Shown here in pieces: positions 54,332 to 63,941 of a stretch of DNA of 64,000 nucleotides; positions within the stretch are counted from its first letter, which is position 1; each line of letters starts with the position of its first letter. The notes under the pieces are model-generated. The model was not told the DNA's origin. It saw nothing but the letters and a program-made list of their open reading frames with translations, and ran no database searches. The position numbers were made by a program, and so were the translations under genes. This stretch comes from JBMFVE01 sp049966155 (GTDB taxonomy: Bacteria > Bacteroidota > Ignavibacteria > Kryptoniales > JAKASW01): contig JBMFVE010000009.1 of the NCBI GenBank assembly GCA_049966155.1, forward strand, positions 1 to 64,000, read 5' to 3'.

Positions 54332-56095
54332 CTATTGTCTACCGTAACAAATTCGTCCCTTCTTTTTGAAAAATTTTAGCTCACCCGACCATCGATTTTT
54401 CTCCAATAAATTGTCCCTGGCTTTAAAAACCGCCTCAGGTGGTTCAGTTCGCAGAAGATCATAGCTGTTCCTGCCAATAACTGCAGATGGTTCAAAGCCA
54501 TATATTTTGCCAGCTGCCCTATTACAGTAAAGAATTTGCCCGTCGAGTGATTCAAGAATAATTGCGTCCATCACTTCATCAAGCAGTGCAGCCTGTTCTT
54601 GCACTTTCATATCGGCATGTTTTCGTTCAAGAATTGCTGATGCTTGTTGAGAAAATAAAGTAAGTATACCTTTTTCTCTTTCACCAATCGTCGTTGAAAT
54701 TGAATAAGTGTAAACAGCAATTACTCCAAAGATCCCTTTAGTAGTTTTTAACGGCACTCCCAACCAGGTTGTTGGATATTTTGATAAACCATGGTCATGC
54801 CCAAATGAAGTCAGTAATGCCGGCTGACCTTCATGAATCACCTGTTTGGTCAATGTGTAAAGAGCCGCCCCCTGTTCGGGGTACTTATAATATCGGTCAA
54901 TGAAGTAAGGAAAATTCATTTCTCCGGTTGCCTCATCTTTCAAAGCAATGTAAAAATTCTCAACATTCATAACAGTCTTAAGAATCGAATATATTTCTTT
55001 TCCAAGGTCATGAAGGTTTTGGACATGGGGAGTTACTTCAAATATCTTCGATATTGCATTTTGCAGGCGTTCAGCATTTCGTTTTTCGGTAAAGTCGCGT
55101 CCAACTCCGGCAAATCCAACCAGTTTACCAGTATCTATTACTGGTGTCAGAGAGAGACTTACTGGCACCTTTTTGCCGTCCCTGGCGAGCATTTCAGTAT
55201 CTGCGTTGAGATCCTTTTTACCTCCACTCAAAACACCTGTCTTATAATCAATCAACGGCTCTGGCGATATCACAATTTCAGCGAGATTCCGCCCCAGCAA
55301 TTCTTTTTCTGAATACCCCAGAACTGTCTGTGACGCACCTCTAACCATCTGAATAAAAAGATCCTCATCCATGCGTAAAAAAATATCACTCATCACATCA
55401 AGCGCAGATTTCATCAGGTCGTAAACAGTATTGACGATTATCTTGTGCCTGAAGACAAAATAGAGGGCAAAGACAAGAGCAAATAACGAAGAGATGAGGT
55501 ACCATTCTGACCTGCCTGGTCCGAGAGCTACAAAAATTGATTCAGAAAATGGACCAGGAAGAAAAAAAAGCAAAAAAGCGAACCCGCTCACAATAATGTT
55601 TGATCTGACCCCCTTGTCAGAAAAGCCTTTGAGAAAAGTGAAAAGTATAGCAACACCTACACTGAAGAGTATAGACATCCACGTGACAAAAAAGATAAAA
55701 CCAATGTTTGTAAAACCTGTAGAAGATGATATGGGTTTCGGCAGCAGTCCAATGAGCTGAATCGTATAGCTAAATAATCCAGCAAAATATATAAACAAAA
55801 TAACAATTTTTGATCCTAATAAATCTTCTCTTCTAACAAGCACCACCATAAAGTGGAGGAAAAAGAACGGAAATACGGAAAACAGGAAAGACGCCACTGC
55901 TTCTGCTGACCAGATAAGCAGTGCCGACGAAGAAATAGTTTGAACGACAAATGCGCATCCTCCCAATACAAGCATTGAAAAAACCAGAAAAAGATAAAAC
56001 TTATTTGTTGTACTGCGAGGAGCTTTAAAATATATTATCAGGGCTAAAATGAGATCACTCGCCGAGTACCCGGCTGTCACATATTGGTATGGCAT
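54332..56095 (-). CDS. membrane sensor histidine kinase, N-terminal half (7TM-PAS-GAF-PAS), frameshifted
   Basis: 587 residues from the ATG at 56095, chosen by a GGGGAG site. A seven-helix membrane domain (about 5-220) is followed by PAS (about 240-350), GAF (about 375-505) and a second PAS (about 515-580). The frame ends FFKKKGRICYGRQ, where the continuation FVTVDNRW in another frame shows a single extra base at 54357-54367. The ligand or stimulus is unknown. The separate C-terminal half carries the kinase and receiver, so the intact protein is a hybrid kinase. Confidence 0.85.
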   Translation of the reverse strand: MPYQYVTAGYSASDLILALIIYFKAPRSTTNKFYLFLVFSMLVLGGCAFVVQTISSSALLIWSAEAVASFLFSVFPFFFLHFMVVLVRREDLLGSKIVILFIYFAGLFSYTIQLIGLLPKPISSSTGFTNIGFIFFVTWMSILFSVGVAILFTFLKGFSDKGVRSNIIVSGFAFLLFFLPGPFSESIFVALGPGRSEWYLISSLFALVFALYFVFRHKIIVNTVYDLMKSALDVMSDIFLRMDEDLFIQMVRGASQTVLGYSEKELLGRNLAEIVISPEPLIDYKTGVLSGGKKDLNADTEMLARDGKKVPVSLSLTPVIDTGKLVGFAGVGRDFTEKRNAERLQNAISKIFEVTPHVQNLHDLGKEIYSILKTVMNVENFYIALKDEATGEMNFPYFIDRYYKYPEQGAALYTLTKQVIHEGQPALLTSFGHDHGLSKYPTTWLGVPLKTTKGIFGVIAVYTYSISTTIGEREKGILTLFSQQASAILERKHADMKVQEQAALLDEVMDAIILESLDGQILYCNRAAGKIYGFEPSAVIGRNSYDLLRTEPPEAVFKARDNLLEKNRWSGELKFFKKKGRICYGRQ

Positions 56096-56301
56096 TCCCT
56101 GCTCCCCGGATTGCAATAATCCCCGACACTGGCATTTAAGGTTTTTGCCCCCAGGCGACATCTAAATGTCTTCAAAGTACGACAGTTTCCTCTGTGAAAA
56201 CTGTAAACCATTATAAGACCTTGACTCATATTCATTATCACCTGATCTCGATGCCTTTTTCGACGCTCGCACGAATATATACATTTCTGATGATGGTTCC
56301 A

Positions 56302-56490
56302 AACAGAATAGAGGTTCAAGCATCCACCAGGAATGCAGCAAGCAATGCTGTAATTAAAAAATTGGGTTATATTCAGGAAGGAATTTTACGACAGGCAATG
56401 CTAATTGGCGACACATTTCATGATTTATTTATATACGGACTGCTGAGAGAAGAATATGAAAAACTAAAAGTGCACATTAAATTATTATAA
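56302..56490 (+). pseudogene. C-terminal fragment of a RimJ/RimL-type GNAT acetyltransferase
   Basis: The fragment reads NRIEVQASTRNAASNAVIKK, then LGYIQEGILRQ and FHDLFIYGLLREEYEKL, the acetyl-CoA binding and C-terminal part of a GNAT enzyme. Upstream of NRIEV none of the three plus-strand frames contains the N-terminal half of the domain, although the frame stays open to an ATG at 56194. It is therefore a 5'-truncated remnant. Confidence 0.6.
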
Positions 56491-56504
56491 AAGTAAGGAT
56501 TAGG

Positions 56505-56570
56505 GTGTGGACGGAAAAAGTCAACAAAAGACTGACAAACAGCAGACGACTTCCCGTCCACACTTTTCAA
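56505..56570 (+). terminator. inverted repeat, probable terminator
   Basis: GTGTGGACGG (56505-56514) pairs with CCGTCCACAC (56554-56563), with an inner AAGTC/GACTT stem and a loop of about 25 bases. On the plus strand TTTTCAA follows. It lies after the GNAT remnant and before the convergent fadE stop, so it may stop either transcript. Confidence 0.45.
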
Positions 56571-56592
56571 TTATGTTATTACTATCGTTATT

Positions 56593-58386
56593 CTACAGAT
56601 TGTACTTGTCAGCATCTGCAAGTTTATCTGTGATGTTCCGGCGAATATAAGCTGAATTTATCGGAGTATACTTTAACAGCCGTTTCATTGCAGTAAGATA
56701 GGTTCTCAACATGTCCCCTTCTGCCATTATTGCCAGAGCAGCTTTTGCATGACTCTCGACCCGTTCAACAGCATCAAAAACGAATGCCCGCGCAATATCT
56801 GAGTACAAGACCGTATCCCTGCCATCATGAGATTGCATTTTAAGAACACGCAAAAGTACACTCTCCATTGCGTACGCTTCCATCGCTATGTCACTGATAT
56901 GCCAGATTATCTCCTGCTCATTCTCCAGCTTATCCATATATTTCTGGAACGCTGCACCTGCAACAAGCAGAGCAATTTTCTTTGAGTTGATGGCCAGGTT
57001 CATCTCTTCGGCAAGCGGACCTTCGTATGAAGTTTGACCTGCCGAAAAAGAGATTACCTCATCCATTAGTTTTTGTGCAGCTGGCATCAGCGGAATTTCC
57101 CCTTTCAGGGCACGCCGGATGAGCATGGAAGGAATGAGAAGCCTATTTATTTCATTTGTTCCTTCAAATATCCTGTTTATACGCGCATCCCTGTAAGGCC
57201 GGGCAACAGGATATTCTTCGCTGTAACCGTAACCGCCAAAAATCTGCACACCTTCATCCGCAACATAATTAAGAATTTCCGATGCATAAACCTTGATAAT
57301 ACTGCATTCAACTGCATACTCCTCAATTCCCTTTAACATCATTGCCTCAGCATCAGGAGAGGATTTATCGACACTGTGGAGGATTGAGTCAATCAAACCC
57401 GCCGTGCGATAAACCATAGATTCACCTACAAATGTTCGTATAGCCATTTCGCCAATCTTGTGCTTGATCATTCCAAATGAAATTATGGGGACTTTAAACT
57501 GTTTACGGGTCTTTGCATATCTTACAGACTCAGTAATTATTGCCTTGGCTCCCCCTATTACACTAGCACCCAGTTTAAATCTCCCTATATTCAATATATT
57601 AAGTGCAACCTTGTGCCCTTTACCGATTTCACCTACAATATTTTCAACAGGCACAGGGACGTTATCGAGATTCAGGGCACGGGTGGAAGACCCTTTAATA
57701 CCTATCTTTTTTTCTTCCTTTCCAAGTGAAACTCCGGGATAATCCTTTTCAATGATAAATGCGGTAAACTTGTTGCCATCGACCTGTGCAAAAGTTATAT
57801 ATAGGTCGGCAAATCCAGCGTTTGACAACCACATTTTTGTCCCATTGAGAATAAAGTTCTTTTTGTCTGGCGACAGCGTTGCAGTTGTCTTTGCTGAAAG
57901 GGCATCACTGCCTGAGCCCGGCTCGGAAAGAGAGTATGACGAAATTAGTTCAGCCGACGCTAACTTAGGAAGGTATTTTTTCTTCTGATCTTCCGTCCCA
58001 AAGTAAACAATAGGGAGTGTACCAATGCCGGTATGAGCGCCGTGACTGACTGCAAAGGAACCGGTCTTTCCGAGATTTTCTGCCACAAGCATGGAGCTGG
58101 TCTTGTCCAGACCAAGTCCACCGTACTCTTCTGGAATATCAACTGAAAGGAGTCCGATCTCACCAGCTTTACGGAGAAGTTTGATTGTCAGGTCGTAATC
58201 AAGTTGCTCAATCCTGTCAGATACCGGCATAACTTCACTGTCCACAAAGTCCCGGGTTGTATCAGCAATCATTCGATGCTGTTCTGTGAAGTCTTCAGGA
58301 GTAAAACACTCTTCTGGTTTTGACTCTTCGATTAGAAAGCTACCACCTTTTTTAAAAGAGGCTTTTTGTTTTTCTGTAGTTTCCAT
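56593..58386 (-). CDS. fadE: acyl-CoA dehydrogenase
   Basis: 597 residues, of the longer VLCAD/ACAD9-like type with a C-terminal helical extension (about 440-597). Flavin enzyme that makes trans-2-enoyl-CoA. The fold is shown by YSLSEPGSGSDA (about 155), WLSNAGFADLYI, the RKQFKVPIISF segment and FEGTNEINR with the candidate catalytic Glu (about 410). A leading Lys/Glu-rich region of about 25 residues is extra. Last gene of a fad run whose order (fadN, fadA, fadE) matches the Bacillus yusLKJ operon. Confidence 0.93.
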   Translation of the reverse strand: METTEKQKASFKKGGSFLIEESKPEECFTPEDFTEQHRMIADTTRDFVDSEVMPVSDRIEQLDYDLTIKLLRKAGEIGLLSVDIPEEYGGLGLDKTSSMLVAENLGKTGSFAVSHGAHTGIGTLPIVYFGTEDQKKKYLPKLASAELISSYSLSEPGSGSDALSAKTTATLSPDKKNFILNGTKMWLSNAGFADLYITFAQVDGNKFTAFIIEKDYPGVSLGKEEKKIGIKGSSTRALNLDNVPVPVENIVGEIGKGHKVALNILNIGRFKLGASVIGGAKAIITESVRYAKTRKQFKVPIISFGMIKHKIGEMAIRTFVGESMVYRTAGLIDSILHSVDKSSPDAEAMMLKGIEEYAVECSIIKVYASEILNYVADEGVQIFGGYGYSEEYPVARPYRDARINRIFEGTNEINRLLIPSMLIRRALKGEIPLMPAAQKLMDEVISFSAGQTSYEGPLAEEMNLAINSKKIALLVAGAAFQKYMDKLENEQEIIWHISDIAMEAYAMESVLLRVLKMQSHDGRDTVLYSDIARAFVFDAVERVESHAKAALAIMAEGDMLRTYLTAMKRLLKYTPINSAYIRRNITDKLADADKYNL

Positions 58387-58398
58387 GTCAGGCTTCCT

Positions 58399-59577
58399 TT
58401 ATTGTAAGTTTTCAAAAATTCCAGCAGCGCCCATTCCGCCGCCAATACACATTGTTACCATTCCATATTTTACTTTTCGACGCTTCATCTCATGAAGCAA
58501 TGTAGCTGTCAATTTGGCACCTGTGCAGCCGAGAGGATGACCCAATGCGATAGCGCCACCATTTACGTTTACTATTGATTCGTCCAGGCCAAGCTCGCGA
58601 ATCACCGCAAGACTCTGTGCAGCAAACGCTTCATTTAACTCTATTAGTCCTATGTCTTCAAGTTTCAGACCTGCGAGTTTAAGTGCTTTAGGGATTGCCT
58701 TTATTGGGCCAATACCCATGATTTCGGGTGGAACTCCAGCTACTGCGAACGCCAAAAAACGTGCCATCGGCTTTAAACCGAGCTCCTTTGCAAACTCAGC
58801 ATCCATTACCACAGATGCTGCCGCACCATCACTCATTTGTGAAGAATTGCCTGCTGTTACCGTTCCCCCTTCAAGAAATGCAGGCTTTAACTTTGCAAGT
58901 TGCTCCATACTTGTATCAGCGCGTGGTCCCTCGTCTACCTCAAAAATGAACTCTTCGGTTTTCGGTTTCTTTCCATCGAACGTCTTTCTCTTTACCTCTA
59001 ACGGAATGATCTCATCTTTAAATTTTCCAGATCCAATTGCATCAATTGCCTTCTTATGACTTAAATACGAGAATTTATCCTGGTCTTCGCGACTTATTTT
59101 GTACTGAGCAGCTACCCGCTCTGCGGTAAGTCCCATGCTGAGGTAAGATTCGGGATTTTTTTGAACCAGGTAAGGATTGGGAACAACCTTAAATCCCCCC
59201 ATTGGAACAAGGCTCATAGTTTCCGTACCACCCGCTATAATCACCTTGCTGAACCCTGCCATTATCCTTTCAGCTGCCATTGCAATGGTTTGCAATCCCG
59301 AGGAACAAAAGCGGTTAATAGTTGCAGCAGGAACGTCAACAGGAAGGCCTGCCCTCAGGGAAGCAATACGAGCAACATTCATTCCCTGTTCACCTTCAGG
59401 CATAGCACATCCTATCAGGATATCTTCAATCATCTCAGGTTCCAAGCCCGGTGTTCGTTTAAGGGCAGCTTTAATTACTTCTGCTGCCATTTCATCGGGG
59501 CGATAATCACGCAAAGCCCCCTTTTTTGCCTTTCCAACGGCAGTACGGACAGAGGTTACTATAACTGCGTCATGCAT
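58399..59577 (-). CDS. fadA: acetyl-CoA acyltransferase (3-ketoacyl-CoA thiolase)
   Basis: 392 residues, standard thiolase. Catalytic Cys in NRFCSSGLQTIAMA (about 88-95), NEAFAAQ with the catalytic His in GHPLGCTGA (about 345), and the terminal Cys in MCIGGGMG. It cleaves 3-ketoacyl-CoA in the last step of beta-oxidation. It is spaced 12 bases from fadE, and the fadN gene is 27 bases upstream, so they form one transcript. Confidence 0.95.
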   Translation of the reverse strand: MHDAVIVTSVRTAVGKAKKGALRDYRPDEMAAEVIKAALKRTPGLEPEMIEDILIGCAMPEGEQGMNVARIASLRAGLPVDVPAATINRFCSSGLQTIAMAAERIMAGFSKVIIAGGTETMSLVPMGGFKVVPNPYLVQKNPESYLSMGLTAERVAAQYKISREDQDKFSYLSHKKAIDAIGSGKFKDEIIPLEVKRKTFDGKKPKTEEFIFEVDEGPRADTSMEQLAKLKPAFLEGGTVTAGNSSQMSDGAAASVVMDAEFAKELGLKPMARFLAFAVAGVPPEIMGIGPIKAIPKALKLAGLKLEDIGLIELNEAFAAQSLAVIRELGLDESIVNVNGGAIALGHPLGCTGAKLTATLLHEMKRRKVKYGMVTMCIGGGMGAAGIFENLQ

Positions 59578-59604
59578 TTCATTTCTCCTGAAAATTAAGA
59601 TTTT

Positions 59605-62022
59605 TTAGTTTCTAAGAGGTTTATTATTCTTCAGCATATACTGTATGCGTTCCTGAGTTTTCCGCTCACCGCAAAGACTAAGGAATGCTTCACGCTCAAG
59701 ATCGAGTATGTAGTCCTCGTCGACTTCCTGCTGCGAGGTGAAATCTCCTCCGGTTAGCACATAGGCAAGTTTCTTTCCAATGTGAAATTCGTATTCTGTT
59801 ATTTGCCTGGCTTCTTTCCATAAATACAATCCGAGTTCAAGCGTCGAAAGCACAGGCTGACCTGCTGCAATAATTCTTCTCCTTTCAGGTGGTCTATACC
59901 CTTCATTTACAAGTGCAAGAGCTGTCTGCTTGGCGTCGTAGACAAGGAATTTTTCATTCATTGACACGTCGTCTGTTTCCCTGAGAAATCCCAGTTTCTT
60001 TGCCTCATCTGCACTTGTTGCAACCTTGGCAGTGCCAATTGTTTCCAGAACCTCTCTGATAAACGGAGTCGGGTCGGCATCAGGAACCCTTGGCATTCGA
60101 GCCAAGCTACGAACCAGCATTTCCTTGGTTCCACCGCCTGCCGGGATAACACCCACTCCAACTTCCACAAGCCCAATGTAAGTTTCAGCAGACGCACGGA
60201 CTTTAGACCCGTGTAGTGTCATTTCGCATCCACCTCCAAGTGTCATATTGAATGGTGCAACGACAACAGGCCTTGGAGCATACTTAATTCTCATGTTTAC
60301 CTGCTGAAACATCCTTATTGCTCTGTCAAGTTCATCAAAATCCCCTTCCTGAGCAAGCATTAAAATCAGCATAAGGTTTGCACCTGCAGAAAACCATCTC
60401 CCCTGGTTGGCGATGATCAGTGCATCAAGATCATTATCGAGTTTTTTCACACCAAAGTCAACCATTTGCAAAATATCCTCACCAATCGCATTAGCCTTGG
60501 AATGGAACTCTACACATCCGACTCTTTCACCCAGGTCAACAAGCGAAGCCCCGGCGTTGGATTTAATGACCTTTCCTTTTTCTTTTTCGAGAGAAAGGTT
60601 TACAATCTTCTTTGGCTGGGGAATCGGTTTGTAAGATTTTGAAACAAAGTCATAATAAAAAAGCAAGCCATTCTCTTTTTTATAGAAGGATTTAGCTCCT
60701 GACTGAAGCATAGAGACAACCTTCTCAGAAACTTTCATTCCTTCAGCTTGCATCCTTTTGACAGACTCTTCCACGCCAATTGCATCCCAGATTTCAAAAG
60801 GACCAATTTCCCAGCCGAATCCCCATTTCATAGCATTATCAATGCTTACAATATCATCTGTAATCTCAGGGATCCTATTTGCACTGTAGTTCAAAATTGC
60901 AGCGGTGGTTAACCAGAAAAATTCCCCCGCTCGATCCCTTGCAGATGCAAGTGCTTTAATACGTTCCTTCACGTCCTCTATGTTCTTACCCATTTCAATT
61001 GAAGGAAATGATGTTTTCTGTCGCTTTCTATATTCCATTCTTGAAAAATCGAGCGTGAGTATTTCTGTCTCGCCACTTTCATTTTTAACTCGCTTATAGA
61101 AGCCCGCCTTTGTTTTCTCGCCAAGCCATCCACGCTTCATCATTTCATTTACAAAAAGGGGCATCTTGAAATACTCGCGCATCTCATCGTTCGGCACAGC
61201 ATCATAAAGATTATTTGCAACGTGGACCATGGTGTCAAGTCCAACTATGTCTGCCGTTCTGAAAGTTGCACTGCGGGCTTTTCCGGATGCCGGTCCTGTG
61301 ATTGTGTCAACTTCTTCAATGGTGTAACCTTTCTCCACCATTGTATGAATTACGCTCATAATTGCAGCCACACCTATTCGGTTTGCAATAAAGTTTGGTG
61401 TGTCCTTGCAAAGAACTATACCCTTTCCAAGCCGTTCCTGACCAAATTCAATAATGGTATCAATGACATCCTTTAAAGTCTCTTCAGTTGGAATCACCTC
61501 AAGGAGGTAGAGGTACCTTGGCGGATTGAAAAAGTGCGTTCCGAGGAAGTGTTTTCTAAAGTCATCCGAGAGGCCGGCTGCTATATCCTTTATCGGTATT
61601 CCGCTTGTGTTTGAGCTGACAATTGTACCGGGTTTCCTTAGAGAATCCACCCGTTTGAGCAAATCCCTTTTGGGTTGCAGCTGTTCAACTATTACTTCAA
61701 TAATCCAATCGGCTTCTGCCACCTTTGCCAGGTCATCTTCAAAATTGCCAATCGTTATATACGAAGCCTTTTCTTTGGTAAAAAATGGGGAAGGTTTGAG
61801 ATCCATTGCCTTCTTAAGCCCAATTGCAGCAAATCGGTTTCGAACCTCCCGGTCAGAAAGTGTCAATCCTTTCTTCTTTTCCTCTTCTGTTAGTTCATTT
61901 GGAATAATATCAAGCAGATATGATTTGATACCTGCATTGGCCAGATGAGCTGCTATCTGTGCACCCATCACGCCAGCACCGAGGACTGCTGCTGTCTTGA
62001 TTTGTTTCATTGTTTTCTCCAT
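59605..62022 (-). CDS. fadN: 3-hydroxyacyl-CoA dehydrogenase/enoyl-CoA hydratase, FadN type
   Basis: 805 residues with the reversed order of Bacillus FadN: an N-terminal 3-hydroxyacyl-CoA dehydrogenase (GAGVMGAQIAAHLANAG at about 14-30, SNTSGIPI, NFIANRIG), its C-terminal dimerisation domain, and then an enoyl-CoA hydratase/isomerase domain (about 490-700; GRWFSAGANL, GGGCEMTLHG). E. coli FadB has hydratase first. Start ATG at 62022 with AAGGA; a second ATG at 62010 is also possible. Converts enoyl-CoA to 3-ketoacyl-CoA. Confidence 0.94.
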   Translation of the reverse strand: MEKTMKQIKTAAVLGAGVMGAQIAAHLANAGIKSYLLDIIPNELTEEEKKKGLTLSDREVRNRFAAIGLKKAMDLKPSPFFTKEKASYITIGNFEDDLAKVAEADWIIEVIVEQLQPKRDLLKRVDSLRKPGTIVSSNTSGIPIKDIAAGLSDDFRKHFLGTHFFNPPRYLYLLEVIPTEETLKDVIDTIIEFGQERLGKGIVLCKDTPNFIANRIGVAAIMSVIHTMVEKGYTIEEVDTITGPASGKARSATFRTADIVGLDTMVHVANNLYDAVPNDEMREYFKMPLFVNEMMKRGWLGEKTKAGFYKRVKNESGETEILTLDFSRMEYRKRQKTSFPSIEMGKNIEDVKERIKALASARDRAGEFFWLTTAAILNYSANRIPEITDDIVSIDNAMKWGFGWEIGPFEIWDAIGVEESVKRMQAEGMKVSEKVVSMLQSGAKSFYKKENGLLFYYDFVSKSYKPIPQPKKIVNLSLEKEKGKVIKSNAGASLVDLGERVGCVEFHSKANAIGEDILQMVDFGVKKLDNDLDALIIANQGRWFSAGANLMLILMLAQEGDFDELDRAIRMFQQVNMRIKYAPRPVVVAPFNMTLGGGCEMTLHGSKVRASAETYIGLVEVGVGVIPAGGGTKEMLVRSLARMPRVPDADPTPFIREVLETIGTAKVATSADEAKKLGFLRETDDVSMNEKFLVYDAKQTALALVNEGYRPPERRRIIAAGQPVLSTLELGLYLWKEARQITEYEFHIGKKLAYVLTGGDFTSQQEVDEDYILDLEREAFLSLCGERKTQERIQYMLKNNKPLRN

Positions 62023-62024
62023 GT

Positions 62025-63800
62025 TTATTCCTTGTAGAAGCTTTCAATAATGTCGCGATATCGATTTTCAACATTCCTGCGTTTCATTTTTAATGTCGGG
62101 GTCAGGTAGTCTGCTTCAATCGTTAGTTCACCATCAATAATTGCAAATTTTTTAATGGTCTCCCAATGTGAAAGGTGAGAGTTTGTGTCTGCTACAATAC
62201 TTTCGTACAATTTATATATGCGAGGGTCGGACACCAATTCCCGGCGCGATTCATGTGGAATACCGTTCTTTTCAGCGTAGCTTATCAGTGCTTCAAAATT
62301 GGGAAATATCAAAGCAGAAGCGAATTTACGCTGGTCACCAATTACAATTGCTTTATCAATATATAAATTCCTGGACAAAAGCATTTCAATCTCCTGGGGG
62401 GCAATATATTTTCCACCACTTGTCTTTATAAGATCTTTTTTTCTGTCAGTGATAAAGAGAAAGCCATCATTATCAAGGTAACCAATATCTCCTGTCTTGA
62501 ACCAGCATTTGTAAAAAGCTGCTGATGTTGCCTCAGGGTTCTTATAATAACCTGACATAACATTGGGGCCATCAACAAGTATCTCACCATCCTCTGCAAT
62601 TTTCACTGCTACACCCGGAATGGGAGGTCCTACCGAACCTATACGATTTCGCTTGAGTCTATTAACCGAGATTACAGGTGAAGTTTCCGTCAATCCATAC
62701 CCCTGTAAAGTTGTCAACCCAGCTGCGCAAAAGATGCGAGCTAAATCAGGCCTGAGGGCTGCTCCCCCGCTTATTATAAACTTTATTCTGTTGCCAAAAG
62801 CATGACGGAGCTGCTTGTACACAAGGATACTGGCAATCCTGTGTTTAAACCTGTAAATTATTGGCATTTTTCGTTCATTATCGAATTTCAACGCTATATC
62901 AACAGCCCACTGAAAAAGGGCTCGCTTGTAAAAAGGAAGTGATTCGACCACAGTTTGAATTTTTTCGAAAACCTTTTCCAGCATTCGGGGAACCGTTGTC
63001 ATCATATGTGGCCTGACTTCAAGCAGGTTATTTTGAAGCGCATCAATGGATTCCGCATAATATATTTGTGCACTGACATGTATGTAGAGGTATAAAATCA
63101 TTCTCTCAAAAACATGTGAGGGTGGAAGGTAGGAAAGGGCAACTTCTTCGTTTGGGGTAAACGTAAAGAGGGACGAGCAGCTGAGCGCATTGGAAACAAG
63201 ATTTTTATGAGATAATACAACACCCTTTGGCTCTCCTGTTGTACCACTTGTGTATATAATTGTAGCTGGCTCATCCGGCGTAATTGCCTTTTTTAACTGT
63301 TCAAACAGCTCAGGATTTTTTTCGTTCTCCTTTTTCCCCAGACTGATTAGCTCCGAGATAGGCATTACTCCATCATCAAACTTTTCATCATCCAGACTGA
63401 TTACGAATTTACAGTTAGATTTTTTAATTGCGTCTTTCCCTCTGTCATAAAGACGCCTGTTGCCAACGATGATCCCCTTGGATTCCGAATTTTTAAGAAT
63501 AAATTCAATTTGATTGACAGACTGAGTTACATAAATCGGCACATCTGATGCGCCAACATGAATTATGCCAAGATCGCTGATTGTCCAGTAAGCTGAGCTA
63601 TCAGCGTACAGAGCAACCTTATCTCCATGTTCAACACCAAGTGAGTGAAGCCCCAGAGCAATATCTTTAACCCTCTGATAAACTTCATCAGCTGAAAAGG
63701 AAACCCATTTACCATTGAATTTGCTATTAAGAAGTTTTGGATTGTGGTATGACAGAACCGCTTGTTCGAGTAGCTCGCATATCGTGGACGGCTGACTCAT
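62025..63800 (-). CDS. fadD: long-chain acyl-CoA synthetase (AMP-forming)
   Basis: 591 residues from the ATG at 63800, chosen by GGAGG five bases before; the frame upstream has no proper start. ANL superfamily enzyme: P-loop IIYTSGTTGEPKG (about 178), GYGLTETSP (about 358), and the hinge/catalytic segment DGFLFITDRKKDLIKTSGGK (about 440-460). It activates fatty acids with ATP and CoA, feeding the downstream fadN, fadA and fadE genes. The type is FadD15-like rather than E. coli FadD. Confidence 0.92.
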   Translation of the reverse strand: MSQPSTICELLEQAVLSYHNPKLLNSKFNGKWVSFSADEVYQRVKDIALGLHSLGVEHGDKVALYADSSAYWTISDLGIIHVGASDVPIYVTQSVNQIEFILKNSESKGIIVGNRRLYDRGKDAIKKSNCKFVISLDDEKFDDGVMPISELISLGKKENEKNPELFEQLKKAITPDEPATIIYTSGTTGEPKGVVLSHKNLVSNALSCSSLFTFTPNEEVALSYLPPSHVFERMILYLYIHVSAQIYYAESIDALQNNLLEVRPHMMTTVPRMLEKVFEKIQTVVESLPFYKRALFQWAVDIALKFDNERKMPIIYRFKHRIASILVYKQLRHAFGNRIKFIISGGAALRPDLARIFCAAGLTTLQGYGLTETSPVISVNRLKRNRIGSVGPPIPGVAVKIAEDGEILVDGPNVMSGYYKNPEATSAAFYKCWFKTGDIGYLDNDGFLFITDRKKDLIKTSGGKYIAPQEIEMLLSRNLYIDKAIVIGDQRKFASALIFPNFEALISYAEKNGIPHESRRELVSDPRIYKLYESIVADTNSHLSHWETIKKFAIIDGELTIEADYLTPTLKMKRRNVENRYRDIIESFYKE

Positions 63801-63910
63801 GCCTACCTCCAATTTATATGTGATCAGATTCAGTTTGCTTTCAATTAAGACCGAAGCCCGAGAGAATCTTAATAATTTAAAATAGCTGAAACGAACCCGT
63901 CTTCGACTCA

Positions 63911-63939
63911 ATTATAATCGAAGCACATTGCATATGCAA
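63911..63939 (-). promoter_or_regulatory. sigma70-like promoter of the fad operon
   Basis: Minus strand TTGCAT (63939-63934), 17-base spacer, perfect TATAAT (63916-63911). Transcription would start near 63904, about 100 bases before the fadD ATG. The -35 lies inside the palindrome described separately. Confidence 0.6.
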
Positions 63940-63941
63940 TG
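63926..63941. promoter_or_regulatory. 16-bp palindrome, candidate operator for fad regulation
   Basis: CATTGCATATGCAATG is a perfect inverted repeat covering the -35 hexamer of the fad promoter. A repressor bound here, for instance of the TetR/FadR type, would block RNA polymerase. The sequence differs from the E. coli and Bacillus FadR sites I remember. A second inverted repeat (CTTCGA/TCGAAG, 63901-63923) lies over the -10 region. Confidence 0.5.
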
